Under the pieces are notes generated by a model. The model searched no databases. It saw only the letters and a list, made by a program, of their open reading frames with translations, and was not told the origin of the DNA. From Macrobrachium rosenbergii (lineage: Eukaryota > Arthropoda > Malacostraca > Decapoda > Palaemonidae): a stretch of DNA of 64,000 bases. Position 1 is the first letter of the stretch. Each line of letters opens with the position of its first letter. Made by a program: the position numbers and the translations under genes. Below, piece after piece: positions 1-13,037 of this stretch. Location of the stretch: positions 23,113,606 to 23,177,605 of the forward strand of contig NC_089762.1 in the NCBI RefSeq assembly GCF_040412425.1. Reading direction: 5' to 3'.

Positions 1-170
1 AAAATGATGATGATTTTGGTTTCAACTTTTGACTGGTGGTGGCTGGGTGTTCGTTTGTGAGGCTGCTGTTGGGCAAATGGCAAGGTTGATCTCGTGTGTA
101 TCCAGTTTTGAATGAAGGTGCTTAGTACAGTGGCCTGTAGTTACTGACTTTATATCGCAATACGCTGCTG

Positions 171-173
<3 letters not shown>

Positions 174-207
<34 letters not shown>
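174..207. repeat. (CT)n microsatellite
   Basis: An uninterrupted CT run of about 17 units. It is the first of many GA/CT arrays in the window. Confidence 0.97.
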
Positions 208-210
<3 letters not shown>

Positions 211-1022
211 GTTTCAGATTAATGGTGTTGATTTTGGTTTAATGCAAAGTAGAGCGTTTTATTGTTTTCAGAATCCAGTGGTCCCTTTACAGAGGTTAAC
301 AGACTAGAACCATTTCAGGTTAAACTTTGAAATAAATAATCTTTTGATGATGATTATTGATAGATTTTTGCCAAGAGAGAATCAAGTTCAAAAGTTATTT
401 GTGTTTTGAACCAACGTAATTTCATCAGTTTTGTAAATAATGACTCGGCATTGCCATACCTCTCTTTTTCTCCAGCAACTGCTCCACGCGTTTATTTCTC
501 GTAAACGTTATTATTTTAACAAGAAGCAAATCATTTTTCCTTCGAAGTGAGGGATCTGCATCTACTAATGCTCTAAGTGCCTCTAACAATTTACTGAATA
601 GGTATTCGTTAAGTTTATGACAAGCAATATAACAAGCATTGAGACGATTCTGTCAGCGGGTAGATTCCTGACTAACCTGAGGCCACAGGTTGAGGGGACT
701 TGAATGTTTCGGTTGGGAATAAATCCTGATGGAAATTCTCTTCTGGGTCGGGGTTCGGTTCCACTCATTTTGTGGTGAATTTCAGATTTGAGGTTCTCAG
801 GCAGCAGTCACTGCGAAGGTCAAAGCTTTAAGCATCCTTTTGGTAAAAGAGGTACGGTGGTGTATGTTTTTATAGACGGGAAAAGAGTTCATTTGCATAA
901 ACTGAGAAATTTTGCTTTTTTATTCAAATGTTATTGGACATAAATGTCATGGGCAATCGCCATCCAGTGAGGGCTGTTCTGGTACTGACCCGGCACCAGG
1001 AGTTGATCTTTCTGATCGAGAT

Positions 1023-1024
<2 letters not shown>
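208..1024. other. Unannotated non-coding stretch
   Basis: AT-rich sequence. No open frame over about 60 codons, no recognised repeat family and no RNA gene was seen on either strand. Confidence 0.6.

Positions 1025-1055
<31 letters not shown>
1025..1055. repeat. (CT)n microsatellite
   Basis: An uninterrupted CT array. Flanking open frames on the + strand read through it as Ser-Leu repeats and are not credible genes. Confidence 0.97.
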
Positions 1056-1058
<3 letters not shown>

Positions 1059-1411
1059 TGGGATACACATACACACGCATTGTCAACAATGTGTATGTAT
1101 CACAGACTGTGTCTTGAGAGTTGCCGAGACACTGACTGCCTTCTCGCGCTTTTGAAACCCGACAAAGAAAGATTGTTGGTGCAGGATTCCTTTTGGTTAA
1201 ACGCTTTGGTATTTACACTGCTGCCTCTTGACCCCGCGCCCATGTTCCGGGAATGCTATACCCAAGTGACCTTTGGGCAGGAACGAGGGAAGGAATCACT
1301 GAGGGTGCTTGACCATTCAAGGCAAAACCCGCATGCAATAGAGTACTTTTTAAAGAAACAATGCTGCTTCATTTATTCATGATGAAATGCTTTTTAGCCG
1401 TGTTACTGGAA

Positions 1412-1445
<34 letters not shown>

Positions 1446-1452
1446 CTCTCTC
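1412..1452. repeat. (CT)n microsatellite with one interruption
   Basis: A CT array broken once by TTC. The sequence between this array and the previous one shows no recognised feature. Confidence 0.96.
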
Positions 1453-1753
1453 ACCCCTCGAGCCGAATTGTCATATCCGTTGCCACCCCACCAGACCTCT
1501 AAAGGCCGTTGCAGATGTTTCTCGTGCTGACTCATATATTGTTGATGCTTTCCAAGACAACGCCTTGTTATCTGCCACTCACTGTGGGTCGCCAGGCCTA
1601 CTGTAAGCATTCACTGATTGTCAGGGATTTCTTGCCATCGTCAACTAGACGCTAACTACTTGAGTATTAGGTCTAGGTGATCGATCTAGTTTCCTCAGCT
1701 CCTGCCGGTCTCAAGTCCCTCTCACCCAGACTGTTGGCCTTCTCGCAGTCTGT

Positions 1754-1755
<2 letters not shown>

Positions 1756-1796
<41 letters not shown>
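1756..1796. repeat. (GA)n microsatellite
   Basis: A pure GA run that abuts the left arm of an inverted repeat starting near 1797. Confidence 0.97.
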
Positions 1797-1801
<5 letters not shown>

Positions 1802-2580
1802 AGGTGGGTTAACGTGGTTTGAGTTTTAAAGATTTTTCATCATTTTTCCCCCTTGAACAAAAACAAAGACTCAAGCGTGGTGTTATAATATTCCAATTCC
1901 ATAAGAGAGAGAGAGAGAGAGAGAGGTCAGACAATGGCATAGTCAGTCTTTCGGACGGCCAGAGAGAGTCCTGCTTCCTGCCCGCCATTACAGATCGAAA
2001 GAAACGACGATCATCTCAAGGTTCACTGAGTAATATTATGTATCATCATTCAAATATTGAAGTCCATCAATTGCAGTTTCTTCGTCATTTGGGTTGATTT
2101 CGAGAGAGACAAGACTGACACTGTGGTCTTTTGGATTTTCTCTTCGAAACAGGTCTGACCGAGATGAGATGAGAATCTCTAGGCCGATGTGTTCTCGTAA
2201 AGCCACCTTCGGTCTAGGTTCACCCACATGACTCCTGTTGTGCTCAGGGGTCATTCGCCAATTCTAGGATTACATCAGAATGGACCCTGCCGTGCTGAAT
2301 TAATACGTAAACATGACCATTCTGGGATAGTCAGCCAATAATGGTTACCAATCATTATTTAGATTTGCAAATGAGAACAGGGTGTCGAGATGTCTTTATT
2401 AAAGTTATATGAACGAGCCCAACAAGCAGCTCTTTATATCTGATGTCTGAAGGACCGACTGCCCATGATCTAATTATGAATTGGAATATCATAACACCAC
2501 GCTTGAGTCTTTGTTTTTGTTCATAAAAAAATGCTGAAAATCTTTAATACCAAACTACGTTAACTCCACCTACCCACAAC
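1797..2580. repeat. Inverted repeat pair, arms of about 105 bp
   Basis: The arm at about 1797-1902 reappears reverse-complemented at about 2475-2580. Both carry the shared block CACCACGCTTGAGTCTTTG followed by TTTTTGTTC, then a CCACCTACCCA end. The arms differ by scattered substitutions and small indels. A second partial copy of the arm start (ATGGAATTGGA) begins near 2588, so the right side is partly tandem. The ~570 bp between the arms holds a short GA run (1905-1925) and no recognised gene. This could be a decayed foldback transposon or an inverted local duplication. Confidence 0.75.
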
Positions 2581-2649
2581 TCAATTATGGAATTGGAGCA
2601 ACATAACATGATTGGGGTTTTGTTTTTCTCAGTGAAGCAAAAATGGTTT

Positions 2650-4344
2650 AAAGTAATCCACTTGAATTGTTACTTTTGTTTATTTAGTCCCCAGTACATC
2701 AGTGACAAGCTCATAGGCGTAAGTGTGCATTTCACAGCCTACGCAGCCACATGAGTATGTGGGACGTAGCACAAAATTCGTCTTCGACATCATAGGGGAA
2801 ATGATCACTAGAGTCATTTTAAATCCGGTCTCATTCACTTCTGTACTCATACAAGATATGGAAGGTCAGCACTGTTCGCACATAGTCGGTAACAGATGGT
2901 GCTTTTTAGAAACCCAGTTGCGAGGCTTTCAAGCAAAATGATGATTGTGCAGTGGGTGGGTGGGCCTAGGAGACGCTGAAGAAAGACAAAATGAACGGTG
3001 TCATGGCAGCTAAATCAAATCGAGAACTATAATTTAAATTTGCCTGATGATAAGTAAATTATTACTTAATAGATTGCCATCTTTACGTAGAAGGTACGTG
3101 GTGTCTCCAGAGCCTTGATTCTTGATAGACAACGTAGGATGTTGTCTTGCAGCCTTCCAGTTTATGTTGCAATGAAAATTACGCATGATGGTCTATTTTT
3201 CTTGTATCCTTTTTTTCCTGCATGTATTTTATCTGGGCATAAAGTAGATAGAGAAATGCTTTGTATTAAAAAGATGAAATAAAGCGTTTGCTGTCAGTGT
3301 ATCTACGTAAATGGACAGATCCTGATGGCAACGTTTCTTGTAGTGAGGATTCAGCTCTCGTGGCTCCTTATTTAACCTTTCTTTAAAGTTAACTCGTACT
3401 GCACAATTGTGTACATGGTTTTGTGTCCCAGTGACACACTGACTGCCTCCTTGCACCACAGAGCAAAGGGGGTTGTTGTAAATATGATAACTTGCGGCAC
3501 GGTAGGAGCTTGCAGATCTCCAGAACACATTGTAGCATTTCACGTGACAGACCACGAAATGAGAATTGCTTTCTGATGGATTGTTCTGCCACCAAAGAAC
3601 CATTTTATCTTTGACATTTATTGCTTGTTATTATTATTAGTGCTTATGTAGTCATCCTGGCCTCCTTCCTTCTCTGACTGTGTTTTTATATGAATCAAGT
3701 TAGGCTCCATTGAGGTCTCGTTTAGTGAGTGACACGCCCTCTCCCTTCCTGGAAGGAGCTCCGAGTTCGGTGGTCGAGACTTTTTTATATAAAGAAATTA
3801 AGTCATAGAAACGAGCTGGCTGGTCTTGTGTAGACTCATAGGTGGCACCCTACTTCTGGGAATGGAACCTGAATTCTCTCTACTTTACCGAGAGAGAGAG
3901 AGAGAGAGATTTTGTTCATGGAACTGATGACAAACCATTATTGTTTCCTATAGTGTATGGTTCATATGATTCAACAGTTGACAAACTGTTGGTAGATGGC
4001 AGACGAGCATTTTGTTTCTTAGGTTCCTATATAAGGTGTGAAATGGGATCTTTCTATAGGAAAGCTTTGCGATTAGACTTTTTTGTGTAGTTACAATATA
4101 AAAATTTGAAAGGCAGTTTTTTAGAATTGGAGTATTTTCCTGTATATGAAGCCAAAGTTCTTCTTGAACACATGATGCTATCCCCGCTCTCACACAGAGC
4201 ACCAGACCAGGCGTAACATAGACAGCGGTGATCTCTCTCTCATCATTAAAGAGACAACGGGGACACTGAAATTTTTTTGGGGGGTGGGTTAATATGTATA
4301 GATGGAGCGTCGAATAATGTCACGCTTTGGAGGCTACTTTTTCT
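2650..4344. other. Unannotated non-coding stretch
   Basis: Apart from a 20-bp GA run at 3890-3909 I see no repeat family, RNA gene or credible coding region. Open frames here reach about 124 codons on the minus strand (3229-3603) but match nothing I recognise and show no domain features. Confidence 0.55.
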
Positions 4345-4600
4345 GTCCGCAATTTTTTCTGTCCTCCCTCAGATCTTAAAAACTGCTGAGGCTAGAGGGC
4401 TGCAAATTGATATGTTGATCATCCACCCTTCAATCATCAGACCAAATTGCAGCCCTCTAGCCTCCTCAGTGGCTTTTACTTGATTTAAGTCATGGTCGTG
4501 CCACTACTGGACCGTGGCTGAGTTTCATGGGCCGTGGCTGAGAGTTTTATGGGCCAGACAGAAAACTCGATTGCTCCAAAGAAACTTCGGCAAATTTTTT
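4345..4600 (+). mobile_element. Dispersed hairpin family (R4), copy 1
   Basis: A copy of a decapod dispersed repeat whose core is a long imperfect hairpin (4388-4464). One arm reads GAGGCTAGAGGGCTGCAAAT and the other is its complement, ending CCCTCTAGCCTC. The conserved 3' part includes GTTTCATGGGCCG-like blocks and ends near GAAAACTCGATTGCTCC. Three more copies lie at 28,595, 43,853 and 46,536. It has no coding capacity. The hairpin suggests a non-autonomous element, but I see neither terminal repeats nor a clear tRNA head, so the class is open. Confidence 0.85.
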
Positions 4601-4769
4601 ATCGATATGGAAGATTTGTTAGTAGTTTTTATTGATATGGAAGTTTTTAGATTGATTTGGGAGTTTTTTATTGTGGTTCCTATTGATACGGGAGTTTTTT
4701 TATTGGTATGGGAAATTTTTATTGGTAAGGGAAGCTTTTTTTATTAATACAGTTTCTTATCGGTATGGA

Positions 4770-5700
4770 AGTTGTGATGTTATTAACGTTCCCCAATATT
4801 GTGATGTTATTAAGATTCCTCTAATATCATGGTGTAATTAACATTCCCCCCAATATTGTGATGACATTAATATCCCCAATATTGTGATGTTATTAATATT
4901 TCCTCCAGTATGGTGATGTTATTAACATTCCCCAATATTGTGATGTTATTAACATTACCCCAGTATTGTGATGTTATTAACATCCCCAATATTGTGATGT
5001 TACTAACATCCCCCAATATTGTGATGTTATTAACATTGCTCTCTGGATATGGTGGGGATGTTATTAATATTCCCTGCAGCCAGATGTTATTAACATTCCC
5101 AAGCATGTGATGTTATTAACATTTCCCAATATCGTGATGTTACTAACACTTCAACATTGTAAGATGTCATTAACATTACTTCCAATATGGTGATGTTAGT
5201 TAACGCCCTAAATTAATATTGTGATATTAATAACATTAACCTAGTATTGTGATATTATTAACATTTCCTCCAATATTGTGAATTTATTAACATTCCACAA
5301 TATTAAGTTATGGTTAAGTAACATTTGCTCTGATATGGTGATGTTATTAACATTCCCAATATTGTGATGTTAGGAACATTCACTCCGATATGGTGATGTT
5401 ATTAATGTCCCCCAATATTGTGATGTTAATAACATTCACCCAGTATTGTGATGTTATTAACATTCTCCAATACAGATGTAAGTAACATTTCCTCTTGATA
5501 TGGTGAGGATAAGACATCAATAATGTAATGTTAGTAAACATTCCCCACACAGATGTTAAGTGAACATTTCTCCAATATGGTGATGTTATTAACACCCCCG
5601 ATATTGTGATGTTATGAACATTCCCCCAAGATTGTGATGTTGTTAACATTCCCCCAATGTTATGATGTTATTAACATTTCCTCTGATATGGTGATGTTCT
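4770..5700. repeat. 27-bp minisatellite, about 34 degenerate copies
   Basis: Tandem copies built on GTGATGTTATTAACATTCCC plus a short CAATATT tail. Copies diverge by substitutions and by the number of C residues. Because 27 is a multiple of three, several copies stay open in translation and create false open frames on both strands. Confidence 0.93.
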
Positions 5701-6030
5701 CACTTCTAGTTTCCCCAAATGTTCCCACTTAAGTTTCCTCTAGTTCCCTCAAATGTTCCCCTTAAATTCCACCAAATGTTCCCTCTCCAAGTTCCCACCT
5801 AAAGTTCCCCTACTAGTCCCCCCTATGTTCCCCCTTTTTGATAAAAATTGTATTTATTTTTCTTTATGAAAAGTCCAAAAGAACAATATAACACAATACA
5901 CACATTGCCAGGGGTATTCTGGGGTCTGCACGTATTCTGGGGCGTTCTGCATAGGGACTTCTGGGGCATTCTGGTCTAGGAATTTTGGGTATTCAATAGT
6001 GGAATTCTGGGGCATGCGGCATTGCCCTGG
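5701..6030. repeat. Two further degenerate short tandem tracts
   Basis: About 5700-5835 consists of variants of AAATGTTCCCACTTAAGTT at roughly 20-bp spacing. About 5905-6020 contains repeated ATTCTGGGGC-type units. Both directly follow the 27-bp minisatellite, so three unrelated short tandem families lie end to end. Confidence 0.7.
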
Positions 6031-6034
6031 TGGA

Positions 6035-6040
<6 letters not shown>

Positions 6041-6104
<64 letters not shown>
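6041..6104. repeat. (GA)n microsatellite, 32 units
   Basis: A pure GA array. The 130-codon open frame across it is an Arg-Glu repeat plus unrelated sequence and is not supported as a gene. Confidence 0.97.
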
Positions 6105-6106
<2 letters not shown>

Positions 6107-7015
6107 AGACAGAAGACGGAAGTCTCTGTGAGATCTGCTCCCTAGCCTCGCACCTGCCCCTACAGGTGACGGCTTCTTCTGAGGCTTTTTTCTTCCCTTT
6201 AATTCAAATCAATTCTGGACTCACTGAGGCCTGTTCGAGGCTAGAAGTCCCAGACCAAACGGCGGTTGGGTGCCTGTGCGAGGCTACAAAAAAAAAGACG
6301 GATGGCTCGAAAAGACAAACCATACCAACATGGCTTTTGTATGCAAGAGTTCGATCACACGACTTCAGCTCCTCACATATGAAGGATCTTGCACAGTGTC
6401 CAGCAAGTGACTGAGAAAATAAAGAGACTCATAATATTTATTATATAGTGTTTATGGAAAGCACCTCATTATGGTGCTAAAGTGAGGACTGCCGAAGCTC
6501 AATTTGTAGACGACGACGGAAGACGAAGTCATAGAGCCACTGGAGCATTTCGGGAACCGTAAAAGCGTAATTACAGCGAGAGAGATAATAATGACGACGC
6601 GAGATATTAGACCTACGACTCCTAAATCAGATATGAAATATAACAGATGAAATTCCTTTTCCTTCAGAACCAAACTTGATATATGACACAGCTCTGTCGA
6701 ATGGTTTGATTTAACCCAGTGAGGTTGAACAGCGGTTTCACCTCACTGACATCCGGGGTTATTATGCTCAAAGAGAAGAGCAACAGGAGGTGATGACGAG
6801 GTTGTTTTCGGAGAGAGAGTGAAGGAGTAGGAGGAGAAGAGAAGACCACCTAGACCTATGTTGTGGTGGGCGGGACAGACCTTCTAACAAGTTGATGGAC
6901 TCATTGATTGATAGGTTGGACTGATCGGCTTGTCTCAAAGGGCTGGTGGTAGTGGTTGCATGTACACCAGAATGCAGAGACTACCTATTCTTTTCGGTTC
7001 ACATAGTGACTTTTT

Positions 7016-7019
<4 letters not shown>
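6105..7019. other. Unannotated non-coding stretch
   Basis: No recognised repeat family or gene. Only short open frames without domain features are present on both strands. Confidence 0.55.
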
Positions 7020-7052
<33 letters not shown>

Positions 7053-7099
7053 ACTTTCATATGAGAGAGAGAGAGACAGAGACAGAGAGAGAGAGAGAG
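7020..7099. repeat. Two adjacent (GA)n microsatellites
   Basis: GA runs at 7020-7048 and 7063-7099, the second interrupted by GACA units. Confidence 0.95.
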
Positions 7100-7189
7100 G
7101 AGGTGATGGCAGTCACGTCACACAAGCTGCTGCATTCATAACTGAGCTTCATCATCATTCATCATAATCATTCCTCAGATGGCAAGTAA

Positions 7190-7480
7190 CGCAAGAAGTA
7201 ATCAAAGCAAGCGCAAAACAACAGTAGGCAGCAGCAAGCAAGTAAGCAAAGTAAGCAAGCAAAGCAAACTACAAGTAAAGCAAGCAAGCAATCAAAGCAA
7301 GCAAGCGTGCAAGCAACAAAGCAGGCAAGCAAAGCAACTAAGCAAGTATGCAATCAAACAAGCAAGCAAAGTGCCAAGGAGACAATCAGTAGAACAAGCA
7401 ACAAGTGCTATGCCATGCACAAGTAAAAGTATGAGCAGCAAGCAATCACAAGAGAAGAAAGCTAGCAAAAGCAAGCAAAG
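7190..7480. repeat. Degenerate (AAGC)n tetranucleotide tract
   Basis: About 290 bp of AAGC/AAGCA variants with insertions, the only AAGC-based array in the window. It leaves a 122-codon Lys/Ser/Gln-rich frame (+) and Leu/Cys-rich frames (-). Composition and periodicity indicate a simple repeat rather than a gene. Confidence 0.9.
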
Positions 7481-7779
7481 ATTCAAAGATTCAAATCACT
7501 GCCCGCTTATTAGAAGAATTTCGACCGAGAATGAATATCCAGATTAGGCCTATAGAGCTTTCATTATCTTGCTCCACGACTCAAAACTTTGCTCAGTTAC
7601 TAGATGGTTGTATCACGGAACCAAATGGAAAAACAAATATATATATAAAAATGAGGCATGAAAGAGGAAGCAGGAACTCGTGCAACACACCCAAGAGAGA
7701 AATGGAAATTGATTTTCAAAAAAAAAAAAAAACAGTAGTTTAGTCATGATCCTTTTACTAGAGAAGCGATAACGCAGGG

Positions 7780-7781
<2 letters not shown>

Positions 7782-7827
<46 letters not shown>
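7782..7827. repeat. (GA)n microsatellite
   Basis: A pure GA run just upstream of the GA-bearing minisatellite at 7862. Confidence 0.97.
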
Positions 7828-7830
<3 letters not shown>

Positions 7831-7861
7831 GAAAATGAGACAGAGAGAGAGAAAGGAGGGG

Positions 7862-7956
7862 GCAGTTACACACAGGACGGAAAAGAGAAAGAGAGAGAGA
7901 GCAAGTGGGGAAATGAGAGAGTCAGAGAGAGAGAGAGGGTACACACATAGGACGGG

Positions 7957-8023
<67 letters not shown>

Positions 8024-8155
8024 GGAAATGAGTCAGGAGAGAGAGAGAGAGAGAGAGAGAGGTACAGACGGGAAAAGAGAGAGAGAGAGTGGGGAAATGA
8101 GAGTCAGAGAGAGAGAGGGGCGGTACACACAGGGACGGGAAAAAGAGAGAGAGAC
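7862..8155. repeat. GA-bearing minisatellite, about 4 units
   Basis: Repeating cassettes of GGGAAATGAGAGAGTCAG, a GA run, GGTACACACAGGACGGGAAA and another GA run. The non-GA landmarks recur four times while the GA runs between them vary from a few to about 25 units. The expansion therefore happened both at dinucleotide and at cassette scale. Confidence 0.88.
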
Positions 8156-8189
8156 TCACAGACCTTACACCTGTCTGGTTGCTCCCAGG

Positions 8190-9985
8190 AGTGTCCCTCT
8201 CAGTGTGAGTGCCTTGATGTTCACTTCAGAGAGTTGCTAACGCATCTTTCCGGGCATATTTGCATCTTCCAGTCTTGATGGTCTGGGATGACCTTAGATA
8301 TTTGTCGAGCTTATTCTTAAAACAACATCTACGCTCACCCTGCTATGTTCCTCAGATGCAGAGCTGGTAGTGTATTGAATAGACGCTGCATTATCGATGC
8401 TGGTGCGTGGTGGATTAATGTCCTGTGTGCTTTCCTTAATTTTCCTGGTATAGTTTTTGGCACTATTAATCTACCTCAGCTTGCTCTTTTTGATAATTTT
8501 AGTTCCATGATATTTTCGGTAATTCCTTCTATCTGTTTCCATGCTTGAATTACCATGTAGCGTTCTCTTCTCCTTTCAAGACTATATAAATTTAAGAATT
8601 GTAGTCTTTCCCAGTAGTCAAGGTCCTTAACTTTCTATTCTAGCTGTAAATGACCTTGTAATATCTCCTCTTCTTCTTTTCTTTTCTATTTGTGCAATAT
8701 TCCTTGGTAGTGTGGGTACCATATTATATTGCAATATTCAAGTGGACTACGTACGTACGTTTTATAAAGCATACCATGTGTTCAGCTTCTTGCTTCGAAG
8801 TGCCGGAACAACATTCTATTTTTGCTTTGGTAATCTTGCTAACAGAATTAAGATGATCATTGCATAACATATCTTGTTCAACATCACACCAAGGTCTTTA
8901 ACTGCTTCCTCTTGTTTGCATTGTTCTATTATTAGGTCCTTTATATGCATATAGCATCTTAATTTCTTTTATCACCATAGTTCATTGATTCGTAAATTTA
9001 TCGTGAGTTAAATACCATCCCATTATCTCTGCCCATTTATATTTTATTTAGGTCTCTTTGTAGCGAGTTCCTATCTTCATCACAAGCAAATTTCTACTGG
9101 CTCTGTGTCATCTGCGAAACTTCTTTACTACTGAGTCCTTAACATTACTGTCTTATGTCTGCAACGGCAATCACAAAACAGCACGCAGCTAACACCGTAC
9201 CCTGTGGTACACCGGATAATACCGTAGCTTCATCCGATTTCTCAATGCTTGCAATCACTATCTGCTTTCGTTTTGCAAAAATCTTTATCCATCTTCCTAC
9301 TTTGTCAATAATGTTATGTTTTCAATTTTCTAATATATTGCGATTCACCTTTGTCAAAAGCTTTTTGCAAAGTCTAGGTAAACCACATCTGCATCTTTTT
9401 CATTTATCATATTTTTATATGTTTTCATGGTGGATCAACAGTTGGGTTTAGCACTTTTTCCGTACAAAACCATGTTGTCTCTGATATTGAACAATCTATT
9501 TTTCATTAAATGTTTCATTATATTTTTTTGTCATCTCTTCATATACTCTTCATAATATGAGATGTCAGACTCACAGGCTCATAATTACTTGCCTCTAGTT
9601 TGAACCACTTTTGAGTAGAGTACATATGGAATTATGCTCGCCATAAACTGCCTGTATCTACATTTGTCTTAATAATATTATTAGTGGTTTAGCATTGAAT
9701 GAACCATTTTCTTGCACAATATGACAGGTACTCCATCTGGTCCTGGTTGATCCATTTTTGGACTTTCACCATTAGCCTGTACAATATCGGCTTCTGTAAT
9801 ATCTATATCTGATAAGTATTCAGTATTTTCATCTCTCTATTTCTGTATCATTATCTTCATTTTCAATTTAGTGTAAATTCACTTTATATCTTTCACATTA
9901 TGTTATATATTTCCTTTTTTCTCATTCGTTAATCGCCCTTCAATTTAGAGGGCCTATTTACCTATTTTATTCAGGTTAATTAAGA
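8190..9985 (-). pseudogene. Decayed non-LTR retrotransposon, CR1/Jockey-like reverse transcriptase
   Basis: Read on the minus strand, this holds the ordered motifs of a non-LTR reverse transcriptase broken by several frameshifts and stops. A GPDGVPV motif lies near 9727-9746. YLDFAKSF followed by a shifted DKVNRNIL lies near 9340-9395. SGVPQGTVLA lies near 9187-9216, and the catalytic FADDT at 9104-9119 is intact. The C-terminal block YSLERRRERYMVIQAWK lies near 8537-8587. An upstream IGPLKLKG block near 9930-9955 extends it toward the linker before RT. An endonuclease domain is not seen, so the copy is 5'-truncated. The end near 8190 runs into sequence beside the GA minisatellite. Non-LTR assignment is firm; the exact clade is inferred from the YSLERRRERY tail and could be another Jockey-group family. 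Confidence 0.9.
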
Positions 9986-10000
9986 TATTTTCGCTTCCTT

Positions 10001-10075
10001 TTATTTTATAAAAGAGAGAGATGGATAGATGGGAATATAGATAATAGACACTAAATACATACTGTAGATGAATAG

Positions 10076-10133
<58 letters not shown>
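10001..10133 (+). repeat. Partial R1-like repeat plus (GA)n
   Basis: The segment TAAAAGAGAGAGATGGATAG onward (10006-10075) resembles the GATAGAT-rich start of family R1. It is followed by a GA array at 10079-10133 and a second short GA run at 10136-10152. It is probably a truncated R1 copy whose 3' half was replaced by GA expansion. Confidence 0.5.
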
Positions 10134-10136
<3 letters not shown>

Positions 10137-10244
10137 TGAGAGAGAGAGAGAAATGTGGCCCTCTGACGAGGTCGTCTGTCCAATCGATGAAAGCTATTTT
10201 ATTCAGTTCTGTTATGGAGAGATTCTTTCTCTAATCATTTATCA

Positions 10245-10490
10245 TTCTATTTCTTATTCATTTTCATTTGTATAAAAATAGCTAGATACAAAGACAGATA
10301 ACAGACAGTACTGTAGATAGATAGACAGAAAGTGCGAAAGCGAGAGTGTACACTTGGAGAGAATCGAAAAGGGTGAATCAATGAAAACCTCGTTGCTAAC
10401 CCAAACAAACTGTCACTATGATTCATCACGCAAGCATTGTTCTCCTCGGTCTTCCTGAGCCTCCTTTCCTGATACACACACACACACACA
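10245..10490 (+). mobile_element. Dispersed repeat family R1, copy A
   Basis: Shares an ordered set of blocks with copies at 12,655, 13,535 and (inverted) 19,470. These are TATAAAAATAG, a degenerate GATAGATAGACAGAAAG tract, CGAGAGTGTACACTTGGAGA, an AATCAATGAAAAC block, a GTTGCTA block and a terminal (CA)n run at about 10,478-10,490. It has no coding capacity. The variable tetranucleotide middle and CA tail suggest a short retroposed or MITE-like element that supplies microsatellite seeds. It matches no family I know. Confidence 0.75.
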
Positions 10491-10633
10491 GACGCATGTT
10501 ACATTACCCCCACCCCAACTTCGTGAACAGGCCAAGTGTGAGGAAAAAGAAAACTGGAAAAGCTGAGGCTGTCTCAAGACCCTTTGAAAGTGACGTCACC
10601 TGACCTCCCTCCTCTTTGGGGGTCGTGGGCCTT

Positions 10634-11806
<1,173 letters not shown>

Positions 11807-11807
11807 C

Positions 11808-12269
11808 CTCGATGGCACAGTCGGTTACAGCAGCTTCAGACTTCAGTAGAGGTCTGTGGGCGGGTTCAGATCCGCAGCCGACTGACAGGAGAGGCGGACA
11901 CTTTACTATCCTGCAGACACCCGGGATTATGTATGTAATCAGCGGATAGGTTTGCTTAAAAAGCAAATGGGTGTTACAGACTAAATACACACACAAAACA
12001 AAGCCACTACAACATCTTCTAAAAACATAACAAACATCTCACACGTCTCGAACTCTCGACCTACCCGCGCAACAACTTCTCGCTGCTGGGAGAAGGGCGT
12101 TGTCTGGTATGATACATGTAACATACATTCAATGGGGTCTAAGCGATGTCAGGGCAGCCGATCGAGACTACGGTCTACCCTAAAGCCAAATCAAAAGTCC
12201 TTCAAAAGAGGCATCGTGCTTACCCCATACAAAAATGGGAAAAAGCACGTTAAAAGAAGAAGAAGAAGA

Positions 12270-12275
<6 letters not shown>
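11808..12275 (+). mobile_element. tRNA-derived SINE with 3' hairpin and (GAA)n tail
   Basis: The head carries an RNA polymerase III A box, TGGCACAGTCGG at 11,813-11,824, which fits the consensus. A B box, GGTTCAGATCC at 11,863-11,873, has one deviation. The ~50-bp spacing suits a tRNA-type promoter. A unique body follows. The 3' end has a two-step hairpin at 12,216-12,247: GTGCTT pairs with AAGCAC and CCCAT with ATGGG. It is followed by GTTAAAAGAAGAAGAAG, after which a (TA)n array begins. A second copy of the hairpin tail occurs at 46,372-46,417. Such 3' hairpins are commonly what the partner LINE reverse transcriptase recognises; that role is inferred here. Confidence 0.85.
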
Positions 12276-12462
<187 letters not shown>

Positions 12463-12654
12463 AATAAGAGCCAAACACTTACCATAGTTCTTCTTCTTTT
12501 CTTCTTCTCGTGCTCCCGAAAATGCAGAGACACAAAAACACTCACTGAACTCAAAGCTGTCATGGGATTCACTAAACTGTCTTAGACACACGTCCCCAGG
12601 AGAGACACTGGGACGCTGCTCTATCACCCAAGACTCCCAAGAGAGACTGGAGAA

Positions 12655-12815
12655 GGAGAAAAATAAATAGAGAGATAGATAATACATAGTCGATAGATAG
12701 ATAGAAAGAGCGATAGCGAGTATATATACTTGGAGAGAATCAATAAGAGGTGGGGCGAACGAGTGGTAACAAAACAAAATTGAGAGGTTGCTATGATTGG
12801 TCAGGCACTGGTCTC
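12655..12815 (+). mobile_element. Dispersed repeat family R1, copy B (3'-truncated)
   Basis: Carries the GATAGATAGATAGAAAGAG tract, TATACTTGGAGAGAATCAAT and the GAGGTTGCTATGATTGG block in the same order as copy A. It ends in the CT array at 12,812-12,869 instead of (CA)n. Confidence 0.7.
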
Positions 12816-12834
12816 TGTCTCTCTCTCTCTCTCT

Positions 12835-12869
<35 letters not shown>
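12812..12869. repeat. (CT)n microsatellite
   Basis: A CT array interrupted by TTGGTGT. Confidence 0.95.
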
Positions 12870-12872
<3 letters not shown>

Positions 12873-12965
12873 CTTTGTCACCCTTTGCATACACATTTCC
12901 GCTGTTGCCTTACAGTCAAAATTGCTTGAAAGGAAAATCATTCCTGAACACAGACGCTATAAAAC

Positions 12966-13036
<71 letters not shown>
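12966..13036. repeat. (ATT)n microsatellite, about 23 units
   Basis: A pure trinucleotide run, which creates poly-Ile and poly-Tyr frames. Confidence 0.97.

Positions 13037-13037
<1 letters not shown>

Noticed and set aside
6022..6414. 130-codon Arg-Glu-rich frame (+)
   Set aside because: The first part is translated (GA)n and the remainder has no domain or conserved feature.
7190..7480. CRISPR-like alternating repeat
   Set aside because: Simple tetranucleotide degeneracy with no constant repeat and unique spacers; eukaryotic context.
7179..7547. 122-codon Lys/Ser/Gln-rich frame (+), candidate low-complexity protein
   Set aside because: It is translated degenerate (AAGC)n; the opposite strand is equally open.
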